Shown here: in pieces, positions 1 through 9,400 of the stretch
Layout of the letters: every line of letters starts with the position of its first letter
How positions within the stretch are numbered: position 1 is the stretch's first letter
NCBI GenBank assembly: GCA_023396555.1
Contig: JAEWWC010000141.1
Location: forward strand, 1 to 15,948
Reading direction: 5' to 3'
From: Bacillota bacterium
Lineage (GTDB): Bacteria; Bacillota; Clostridia; Christensenellales; SZUA-584
DNA length: 15,948 nucleotides
Notes under the pieces: generated by a model
Database searches by the model: none
What the model was told of the DNA's origin: nothing
The model's input: the letters and a program-made list of their open reading frames with translations, nothing else
Program-made: the position numbers and the translations under genes

Positions 1-8
1 TCCGCATA

Positions 9-1547
9 TCATGCGTTACTGACCAGTGTAGCCGCGAGCATCGCGTTCAGTTCGTCGTCGTTATCCAGCGCATCCAGCAGCACGCGCACCACTTTGGCAT
101 CGAACTGAGTGCCGGAACCCTGTATCAGCTGCCGCCGCGTTTCCTCCAGCGACAGATGCCGCCGATAATGCCGGTCGCTCATCATCGCGTCGAAAGCATC
201 GGCTACTGATATGATACGCGCCAGCGGATCGATCTGGTCTCCCTTGAGCCCATCGGGGTAACCGCGTCCGTCCATGTGCTCATGATGGTGCCGAACGATG
301 GGGACAATATCCGCGAACATTGATACCGCGGAAAGTATCATCGCCCCTTTGATGGGATGGCGTTTGACCTCCTGATATTCATCCGAGCTCAGCGACTGGC
401 TTTTCAGCAGTATGTCGTCCGCCGTGCCGATCTTGCCGATGTCGTGGAACACGCCCGCGATGCGCAGCTTTTCCAGCTCTTCGTACGGAAGGCCCATCTT
501 TTTACCGATCTTGGTGGCATAAAAGGAAACTCGGTCCGAATGGCCCCGGGTGTACTCGTCTTTGGCATCCACCGCAAGGCGGAGCACCTCTATGGTATCC
601 ATGTAGCGCACCTTCAGCTGTGCGTAGGTGCTGTTCAGTTCCTCATTTTTGGTGTTGACCAGCGAGTGCAGAAACGCGTTGTTAATGGACGACGCCGCCT
701 GCCGCGCGTAAATTTGCAGCAGTTTGATACCTTCTTCGGTATCAATGCCCTGCACATAGATAGCGCCAATCGCCGAATTATTCTCGTCCCCCAGCGGGAA
801 TATCACACCCTCCGGATGACGAATCACGGACATTTCAGTGCGCGCCTGACCGATAGCTTCCATGAGATGATGGTCCAGCATTACGGTAAACTCGTCGATA
901 TCCACGTTGTATTTTCCGATGCCTTTAAATATGCTCTTTCGGGCGGATTCGCCATGGGCCTGCTCGTTGCCCGGAATGTCGTCCACCAATATAAAAGCAT
1001 CTGCGCTGTTGGCCATCGGAAGCAGCTGCAGCAGTATTTCTTCAAGTATGCTGCCGATCGGCTGCAGCTGATATATCTTCGGCACGGACCCCAGAATGCT
1101 CTGCAGGCCGTCACGAAACTGCTTGATCGTCCGCATCTGCGATATAGACTTGATTCCCGATTCGATCAGCAGCTGGAGCTGGTCGAGGCGGTCGCTCTTC
1201 TCGCAATATGCCTGTATGTCCAAAGACTTGATGGTGCTGATGGGAGGCGCCAGGTCCTTATGCCCTGTCAGCAGCAGTATGTACAATTCGGAATTGGTGC
1301 GCCGTATCTGTTGCACCACCTCTTCACCGTGTATGGGCTGCATGAAGTAGTCGAGTATCAGCAGGTCGTAGTGCTCCCGAGACAGTTCGTCGAGGCCGTC
1401 CAGCGGATTGGAAAAACCGTTGCACCAGTAACCGTTGCGGTTCAGCAGGGCCTGGATGCTGTCGAGTATGCCCTCTTCATCGTCGATGACCATTATCTTA
1501 TATTCTTTTGAAAGCTCGGTCCTCTGGTTCTTACGCAATTTGGTCAT
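9..1547 (-). CDS. Response regulator with REC, GAF-like and HD-GYP domains (predicted c-di-GMP phosphodiesterase)
   Basis: This is predicted to be a cytoplasmic response regulator whose output is enzymatic rather than DNA binding. Residues about 16-140 form a receiver domain with acidic D22/D23, phospho-acceptor D66 (context ILDYFMQP), T94 and K117. A middle region of about 155-300 looks like a divergent GAF sensor domain. Residues about 320-500 form an HD-GYP domain with H368-D369 (FHDIGKIG) and the GYP motif at 429-431 (DGRGYPDGLKG). All signature residues are present, so an active cyclic-di-GMP phosphodiesterase is likely from family knowledge. It overlaps the upstream kinase gene by 17 bp, which makes it the probable phosphorylation partner. 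The start is uncertain: GGAGG at 1548-1552 directly abuts the ATG at 1547, which is poor spacing, whereas the TTG at 1538 lies 9 nt from that GGAGG. No helix-turn-helix is seen. Confidence 0.93.
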   Translation of the reverse strand: MTKLRKNQRTELSKEYKIMVIDDEEGILDSIQALLNRNGYWCNGFSNPLDGLDELSREHYDLLILDYFMQPIHGEEVVQQIRRTNSELYILLLTGHKDLAPPISTIKSLDIQAYCEKSDRLDQLQLLIESGIKSISQMRTIKQFRDGLQSILGSVPKIYQLQPIGSILEEILLQLLPMANSADAFILVDDIPGNEQAHGESARKSIFKGIGKYNVDIDEFTVMLDHHLMEAIGQARTEMSVIRHPEGVIFPLGDENNSAIGAIYVQGIDTEEGIKLLQIYARQAASSINNAFLHSLVNTKNEELNSTYAQLKVRYMDTIEVLRLAVDAKDEYTRGHSDRVSFYATKIGKKMGLPYEELEKLRIAGVFHDIGKIGTADDILLKSQSLSSDEYQEVKRHPIKGAMILSAVSMFADIVPIVRHHHEHMDGRGYPDGLKGDQIDPLARIISVADAFDAMMSDRHYRRHLSLEETRRQLIQGSGTQFDAKVVRVLLDALDNDDELNAMLAATLVSNA

Positions 1548-3378
1548 CCTCCGACGCGTGCTCTGCAGGCAGTAACGGCAGCTGAATATAGAATTTTGTT
1601 CCCTGTCCGGAGCCTGATTCGAACCACATGTTGCCCCTGAACATACCCTTTACTGTACTGTACGACATGTAAAGCCCTAATCCCGTTCCGTGTTTGCCCT
1701 TGGTCGTCACCATTTCCTTGAATATGCGGTCCTTGATCTTTTCGTCGATGCCCTTGCCGAAATCGCACAGTACCATCACCAGTGTGTTGGCTTCACGGGT
1801 GATCTTCAGTATGATGTCCCCGCCCTGACCGTCGTACGCCTGAATCGCGTTCACGATGATATTATCCAGTATCTGAACCATGCTATTGACATCGCCGCCG
1901 ATGCGCACATCTGTATCCACCTGAATGTCCTGTTTGAAGTGGCACTTGTTCTTGACGATCTCATGCTGCATCAATATTTTAACGCGCTTTAAAAGCTCAT
2001 CCAACGTAAACCACGTCTGGTCCGGATTGATGAACGTGGTGGCCTGGTCTTTTACCGCCGATATGATATCGGACATATAACCCATGTGCATTTTCATTCG
2101 GCCCAGCCACTTCTGCATCTCGCCGGCGATCTCAGCGTGATCATCCACCGTTACTTCGGGATCACCCACCGACGCCCCATATTCCTGTACCAGCCACGCG
2201 ACCTGATCGATACCGCCTGCCACCGACATGATAGGCGTTTTTAAGTTGTGCGCAATGCCACCGATCAACTGGCCCAGCGACGCCAGGCGCTCGCGTTCCA
2301 GCAGTATCGCCTGATTGTCCTGTATCTTGATCATATCCTTGATATGCTGGGTGATATTCTTAAACAGCAAAATAACGGCGTTGCACCGCTCCCACTGAAC
2401 GATGGGTGTAAACTCCACGGTGTAGTACTGATTCGAGCCGTCCGTTTCCACCTCTATGTCTTTGACCAGCGTTGAACCTGCCTCTGAAGCGCTGAGAATG
2501 AGTTCCCGATACTGGTCTGCGCTCAGGTTGGAACGGTCCGCCTCTTTGAGTATTGTATAGAAATTTTCTCCGCGCTGCAAGCCGGAAAAGTAATGGAAAT
2601 TATCTACATAGGTTTTGTTGAACTCGATGATGTTCATGTCCATATCCACCACGATGAAGCTGTCCGAGATCCGGTTTATCACCGTCTGCAGCGCGATGGG
2701 AGAAACTTTGAGCAGATTGAACCGGAACATCGCCAGCAGGTAGAACATCAGCATGAACGCAAAACCGATGGGCGTGGAATATACGTCGAAGCCGTCCACC
2801 CCCAACGTATAACAAATATTTGGTATCAGCGGAATAATGCTGCCCACGATGATCAGCAGCGCTTGTATCGAAAACAGACCGCGGCTTTTGATTACGAAAT
2901 AGCATAGATAGATGAAACCAATTGCCAAACAGATATAGGAGTAAGCAGCGTGGAAATAAAAGTATGGCCCCGGTACATTGGCTACGCTGTCGCCCACACC
3001 AGCGTAGGCGACATAAAACAGGCCGTGCAAGTCATTTGTCCAAGCCATCACCTGAGTGATCAGCGGTACGATGCACAACAGCAGGTACTTTTTTGTCAAG
3101 CCTTTGCCCGAATATGCCTTGGCCAGAATGATCAGACTGACGGGAACCATTCCCGCTCCGATGTAGGTAATGTTCTCCCAGAATACCAGCATATCCTGAT
3201 TGCCGGCCGATAACCCGTGCGCAATAACGGCGCCCGCCCAGATGAACACCTCGACAACGATCAATATAAACACATAATGGAGTTGTCCCTTATTCTTTGC
3301 CAACAGAATATAGACAAACATGATGAATAACATCAGGATTGTGAAACAAGTTGTATATAATCCCAGATGATCCTCCAT
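1531..3378 (-). CDS. 7TM-PAS sensor histidine kinase
   Basis: This is a membrane sensor kinase of 615 residues. Residues about 1-225 contain roughly seven hydrophobic helices with the look of the HisKA_7TM family, including the segment ITYIGAGMVPVSLIILAKAY. A PAS domain follows at about 226-340. The H-box carries the phosphorylatable H377 (GGIAHNLKTP), and the ATPase domain has an N-box near 505 (DNIIVNAIQAY), a G1 box (DFGKGID) and a G2 box near 563 (GTGLGLY). The start was set at the ATG at 3378 because its TAATG overlaps the NRPS stop and a GGGGGAG sits just upstream. A longer reading from 3462 would run 84 bp into the NRPS gene. The gene overlaps the downstream response regulator by 17 bp. 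The ligand is unknown. The position right after the synthetase suggests that it senses the product or its effect, which is inference. Confidence 0.93.
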   Translation of the reverse strand: MEDHLGLYTTCFTILMLFIMFVYILLAKNKGQLHYVFILIVVEVFIWAGAVIAHGLSAGNQDMLVFWENITYIGAGMVPVSLIILAKAYSGKGLTKKYLLLCIVPLITQVMAWTNDLHGLFYVAYAGVGDSVANVPGPYFYFHAAYSYICLAIGFIYLCYFVIKSRGLFSIQALLIIVGSIIPLIPNICYTLGVDGFDVYSTPIGFAFMLMFYLLAMFRFNLLKVSPIALQTVINRISDSFIVVDMDMNIIEFNKTYVDNFHYFSGLQRGENFYTILKEADRSNLSADQYRELILSASEAGSTLVKDIEVETDGSNQYYTVEFTPIVQWERCNAVILLFKNITQHIKDMIKIQDNQAILLERERLASLGQLIGGIAHNLKTPIMSVAGGIDQVAWLVQEYGASVGDPEVTVDDHAEIAGEMQKWLGRMKMHMGYMSDIISAVKDQATTFINPDQTWFTLDELLKRVKILMQHEIVKNKCHFKQDIQVDTDVRIGGDVNSMVQILDNIIVNAIQAYDGQGGDIILKITREANTLVMVLCDFGKGIDEKIKDRIFKEMVTTKGKHGTGLGLYMSYSTVKGMFRGNMWFESGSGQGTKFYIQLPLLPAEHASEDDQIA

Positions 3379-3400
3379 TACTCCCCCATACTCCCTTCGC
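3376..3400 (-). promoter_or_regulatory. Translational-coupling junction (RBS and TAATG overlap) between NRPS and kinase
   Basis: The NRPS stop TAA (3378-3380) and the kinase ATG (3376-3378) share one base as TAATG. Two purine-rich stretches, GGGAG and GGGGGAG, lie within about 20 nt upstream, inside the NRPS coding sequence. This arrangement is typical of translational reinitiation and makes co-expression of synthetase and sensor likely. Confidence 0.7.
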
Positions 3401-6400
3401 TCTTCGGCCTGCAGACAGCCTCCATGAATTGGCTGATATACGCCTTGCCGATGATCGGCCACACAAATCCTGTTTTACGCAGCCTGTCTTCCGTTTCTTT
3501 GGCCGTAGTCGTGATGGTCAAAGGCCGTCGCCCGGGATTCAGTTCCGCCATCAGTCCGGCCAGCTCTTCCAGCCGGCCCTGACGGCTCAGCGCGCTCATA
3601 TGCTCCGCAAATTCCTTGTCGGAGATTACTCGGAGGCGGAAGCCGCTTTGTTCCATCAGCGCGACCAACTCGCCGCCGGTCAGCAGATTTGTATTATACA
3701 CATGATATATCGGCAATTTATCGCCCGGCATTAGCGTCAGCGCAATAATTGCCTGCGCACACAGCTCTGCGGGCGTCAGTTCCACACGCGCGCCCAGCAT
3801 GCCCAAGGGCACGCACCCGAGTGCGGCAATAGCCTTCAGTCGATTCGCGAAAGCGTTCTTCTCGGGACGCATTTGAAAACGCCCGTCCATGGTCGCCGTC
3901 AGGTTGCCCACGCGGAATATACGGGCGTTCAAGCCGTCTGACATCGCGTCAAGAATCAGGCCTTCCGCCAAAAACTTGCTTCTGACATAATCGTTATCCG
4001 CATAATTCTGGCCGATGTCATAACAGCGCTCGGTAAATTCTTTATTCTCATCCGGACCATCCAGCGTCACCGTACCCGAAACGCTGGTCGTGGAAATATG
4101 CAGCAGCGCAGCGCCGCAAGACTTTGCTGCTTCGATCACATGTTTCGTACCGTTCACGTTCACCCGGTCAAACAGCTCCGCATACCCCACGTGGTCGGTC
4201 ACTGCCGCACAGTGAATGATGGTGTCGGTATCCTGAAGCGTTCTCCAGTCCGCTTCGCTCGTCCCAAGTCTGCTTCTTTCTATATCGCCGCGAACAACGG
4301 ATATCTTGCCGGTTATCTCCGGACAGGACCCGAAATAGCAGGACAACACTTCGTTGAGATAGGCCTTAGCCTCCGCTTTATCTTTTCCTCGCACAAGGCA
4401 TCGGATATTGACATCCGGGAGTCTCGTCAGTTCCGACAATAACTGCGCGCCAAGGTACCCCGTGGCCCCTGTCAAAAGTATATTCCTGCAGTCCACGGAT
4501 TTGAGGTGAGGATAATCGGGTACCGGCTTATACGGCCTGCCGGTGATATTGTTCTTATTACCGGAAACCGGCTGGGCAGCTCCGGTAAGATTGACGCATC
4601 CGCATATTCTGCGCAGCGTCCTGTTTTCGTAAAAGGCGCGCGTATCGACTGACCAGCCGTAATGCAGTATTGCCGCCTGCACCTTGATAACGCCCAGAGA
4701 ATCTCCTCCCAGAGAAAAGAAATCAGATTCTGGCCCGATGCCGCCGGTTTTCAGAACCTGCGACCATACGCGCGCCATTTTCTTTTCCACAATACTCATC
4801 GCGGCAACAGGCGTATCCACAGATGTCTGCTCTCTTCTCGGTTCTGAAAGCAGCTTGCGGTCCACCTTACCGTTCAGGGTCATAGGCATTGAATTAAGAC
4901 AGATAAAGAAGGAGGGCACCATATATACAGGCAGCTTCGCTGACAGGTGCATGCGCAACATCTCCTCTCCCACATCCTCTGTTTTGGTATAATAAGCGCA
5001 AAGATACTTCTCCGCGTCCTGTCCCCAATCCTTGACAACAGCCTCGCCAATCCCCTTTACCTCGCGCAGGGCCGCTTCAATTTCGCCCAGCTCTATCCGC
5101 AGACCGCGAATTTTCACCTGGTGGTCCACACGCCCGTTCATCTCGATGTCGCCGTCTTCCCGGAAGGCGCAAACGTCGCCCGTCTGATACATCGTCCTCC
5201 CGGGCCAGAACGGATCGGGTATGAACCGGCTGCGGCTTAACAGCTCCCTGTTGAGATAACCCGAGGCCACGCCTGCACCGCTGATGAACAGCTCGCCCAA
5301 TACGCCCACCGGTACCGGACGCCGATGAGCGTCCAGTATATACATGCGCGTATTGATCACAGGCCGGCCGATGGTTACTGAGGATGCGTCGGTCAGATCC
5401 TTGAACGATGCATATACGGTGGCTTCCGTCGGGCCATAACCGTTGATAATCCGTACGCCTTTGATATGCTTCTTCAGCAGCTTCAGCAGCGACATGGGGA
5501 TCATCTCGCCGCCCAGCACGATCTTTTTGATATGGCGGCCCGCCGCCTCACGAAATACCGGGCTGTCCATCATAATGCGCATTCTAGTGGGAGTTGTCTG
5601 AATATATTCCACGTCATGCTTATCAATCAGCTGCGCCAGCAGATGCGCCTGCCGGAGTTCCTCTTCCGTACAGAGCACCAGCGTGCAGCCAAACATAAGC
5701 GGCAGCACCGCGTCTCCGATGAATATGTCGAACGCCACGGTGGTGACGGATACGCTCGTCTGTTCCGAGTCGAACGCGATTGTCGTCTTTGATCCTTCGT
5801 AAAGGTTGAACAGACCGCGCCGGGGCAGCGCCGTCCCCTTGGGCATGCCCGTCGATCCGGATGTATAGATGATATAAGCAGCATCCTCCGGCCTGTCGAT
5901 CGGCGGCAGATTGCCGTCCGGCCCGACATCCGGTATGTCCAAAACGTTCAGAACCTCCCCGCTGAACGGCACATCCGCCGTGTCGTCTGTCAGCAGCATT
6001 TTACAGCCGCTGTCCTGCAGCATGAAAGTCAGCCGCTCTGCAGGATACGCAGGGTCCAGCGGAAGATAAGCGCCGCCTGCTTTCAAAACTCCAAAAAGCG
6101 CCGCCATCAGTTCTGTACTCCGGCTCATGCACAGCGCCACCACAGCGCCGCGGCCAACGCCCCGTTCGCGCAAATACCAGGCAATGCGGTTGGCATGTTT
6201 GTTCAACGCTGAGAACGATACCTTCTTTCCATCCGCGATAACCGCCGTTTTGTCAGCAAACCGCAGCGCAATATCTTCGAACAGCGATTGCACCGTGGCC
6301 TCCCTGTCCAGCGGATAATCTGTCTGGTTGAAGCCCTGAGTCATCTGCCACAATTCGTCCTGCGTCAGCATCGCTGCGTCGCACAGACGGGTATCCGGTT

Positions 6401-9400
6401 CCTCTGTCAGCAGATCCGCCAGCCGGCAAAAATGGGAAGCCATCCGTTTTATCTGCGATTTGCTGAACAGCTTGGTGCTGTATTCAAGCTGGCAGACGAC
6501 GTTGTCAGTCTCGTATACCTCCAGCGTAAGATCCAGCTTGGCAATGCCGGCGTCAATGGGATAAAAAACCGCACCGGGCAGCGGTGGGGCAAACGGGTTG
6601 CGGATGAATACCAGCATCGTATCGAATATGGGGTTGCGGGAAAGATCCCTGGGCAGCTTAAGATCAGCCACGATCTGCTCTAACGGACAGTCCGCATTGG
6701 CCAGCGCCGAGAACACATTGGGCCTTAGTTCCTCAAAGAACTGGGCAAAGCTGTAATGCCCGTACGGGTGATTGCGCAGCGGCACCGTGTTGATGAACAC
6801 ACCCGGCATAGACTGCAGCTCGGGCCGGGGCCGTCCAGCCACCGGCGTACCCACGATGATATCCTCCTGACCTGTATAACGGGACAGCAGCACATTGTAT
6901 ATTGCCAGCACCGCCATAAACAGCGTTCCGCCGCGCTGTGACGCGAACTCCCGCAGCTTTTCTGTTGTCCGCGCCGAAATCTCAAAACCGTATCGGGCGC
7001 CTTCAAACCGTTGTTGCGGGGGACGGGGTTTGTCGGTGTACAGGTTGAGCAGCGGCAGCTCTCCCGAGAGCGCCGTCTTCCAGTATTCGCGCTGCCGTTC
7101 CATCGTTCCGGTTCCAGTGGATTCTCTCTGCCAGACAGTGTAGTCCTTATACTGAATGTCGACCGGCGGCAAGTTGCGGCCCTCGTAAAGCGACGCAAGG
7201 TCTCCCATCAACACCTCCGCCGACCGCGCATCGCTGATGCTGTGATGGGTATCGATGAAAAGGACATGCTTTGTGCCCGCATCAATCAGAGCAACCCGCA
7301 TCAACGGAGCTTGTGCCATATCGAAAGGCCTGACGAGGGATTTTAGCAGGCTGTTTAAACGCCGGGGCTCGCAGGCATGCTCCTCCAGCACAAAAGTAAC
7401 ATATTTTTCTATCTGCTGGCACAACTCGCCGCCCTGCAGCGCAAACCGGGTGCGCAGCACCTCGTATCGCGCAATAAGCTTTTCAAAAGCGGCAACCAGC
7501 CGCTGCACATCGGGCTTTTCCGGCAGTACAAAAGCAGTGGGCATGTTATACGTCACCGAGTTCTCCGTCTGCGACAGCACCCACATACGCTGCTGTGCGG
7601 ACGATACCGGGTAATATTTCTGTTGGGGGACGGGGCGTATCGGGCGGTAATCCCGCGCCTCCGCCTCGTCGATCAGCGTGGCAAAGTCCTTGAGATACGG
7701 CGAACGGTTCACATCCTCCAGATGGACCTCGACGGAAAAGCGCAGCTGCACCTGAGTGAGCACGCGCACGATGCTGAGCGAATCACCGCCGATATCGAAG
7801 AAGCTGTCGTTGCGGCCGATGGTTTTGATATTCAGCGCCGCGCTCCATATTTCCGCGAGCGCCAGCTCCGTCGCCGTTTCCGGCGGGGCGTAGTCGTCGA
7901 TCAGCGTCTCCTGCGCCTCCAGCGGGTCGGGCAGGCGGCTGCGGTCCACCTTGCCGCTGGTGTTATAGGGCAGGCTTTCCACCGTCACGAAATAAGACGG
8001 CACCATATAGGCAGGCAGGTCACGCAGCAGATGCGCACGAAGCTCCGCCTTGCCCGGTGGATTCCCGACCAGATACGCGCACAGGAATTTACGCCTGTCG
8101 GCATCCTCGCGATCCGCCACAGCGCAGCCTGCTACGCCCGGCGCCTGCAGCAGACGGTTCTCGATTTCGCCCAGTTCGATGCGATAGCCGCGAATCTTCA
8201 CCTGCTGGTCGATGCGGCCCAGGAACTCGATCTCGCCCAGCGGATACCACCGCACCAGATCCCCTGTACGGTACAGCGTTTCGCCCGGACGGAACGGGTT
8301 GTCCACGAAGCGCTCCGCCGACAGCTCCGGCTTGTTGATGTAGCCTCTGGCCACCCCGCGCCCGCCGATATACAGCTCCCCCGGCACGCCGATGGGCACC
8401 GGATTCTTATGCGCGTCCAGTATATACGCCTTCACATTGTGCATCGGCTTGCCGATGTTGGGCACTTTGGTGTTGGTTACATCGGTACAGGTACAGCACA
8501 CCGTAATCTCGGTGGGCCCGTAGAAGTTGATGATGCGCGCGTTGGTGGCCTGCTGCACCTGAGCCAGCAGCTTTTCGGGCAGCACGTCGCCGCCCATGCC
8601 CACTTCTCGAAAATCGCGCAGGCAGGCCGCGCCCTGTTTGTCGGACAGCAGAAGCTCCATACGGCCCGGCGTCACGCACAGCATGTTGACTCCGGCCGAT
8701 TTGATCAGTTCCACCATGTTGCGCGGTATGGACACCTCATGCTCCTGAGCCAGCACCAGCACCGCACCGTTCATCACAGCCAGCAGCAGCTCCATCACGC
8801 TGATATCGAAGGATATCGAAGCGGCGCACAGCAGGCGCGCTCCCGGCGAAAAATCCCACAAACGGCTGAGCGAATAGACGAAATGCACGATCGACTGGTG
8901 CTCGATCATCACGCCCTTGGGCTGGCCGGTGGAGCCGGATGTGTATATCACATAAGCCAGATGGCGGGGTTCACAGACCGGCTCGGGCGCTTCAGCTTCC
9001 TCAAGCGCCACATCCGCCGGTATGACGAATAGGCTGCCATCGTCTGTGTATTTGTCCTTTAAATCGGGCGATATCAGCAGCACCTTGGCACCGCTGTCCT
9101 TCAGTATATAGGCAAGCCGCTCGGGCGGCAGTTCCGCGTCGATGGGAAGAAAAGCGCCTCCGGCTTTGAGTATGGCCATCACGCAGACGGGGTAGTCCAG
9201 CGTGCGTTTCACCAGCAGGCCCACGATATCATCCGCGCCGACGCCCTTATCGCGCAGATACCTGGCCATCGCGGACGAACGTTCATCCAGCTGCCGGTAC
9301 GTCATGGACTCGCCGCGGCATATCACAGCCACCTCGTCGCCGTCCGTCCGCGCCATGTGCTTCTGCCACAGGTCCACCAGCGTTTCCCCCTGCGGGAACA

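Noticed and set aside
1..7. Possible start codon of a further minus-strand gene (ATG at 5-7)
   Set aside because: Only two codons are visible and there is no Shine-Dalgarno sequence, so nothing can be concluded.
357..1511. Plus-strand open frame of 384 codons opposite the response regulator
   Set aside because: It lies fully antisense to the REC and HD-GYP domains, which carry intact motifs, and shows no recognisable domain.
3379..3462. N-terminal extension of the histidine kinase to the ATG at 3462
   Set aside because: It would overlap the NRPS C-terminus by 84 bp and is hydrophilic and unlike the family. The ATG at 3378 has a good RBS and a TAATG junction.
7377..9032. Long plus-strand open frame of 551 codons opposite the first NRPS module
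   Set aside because: It is antisense to conserved C, A and T domain motifs, resembles no protein family, has low-complexity His/Gln/Arg-rich composition, and arises from codon bias on the coding strand.
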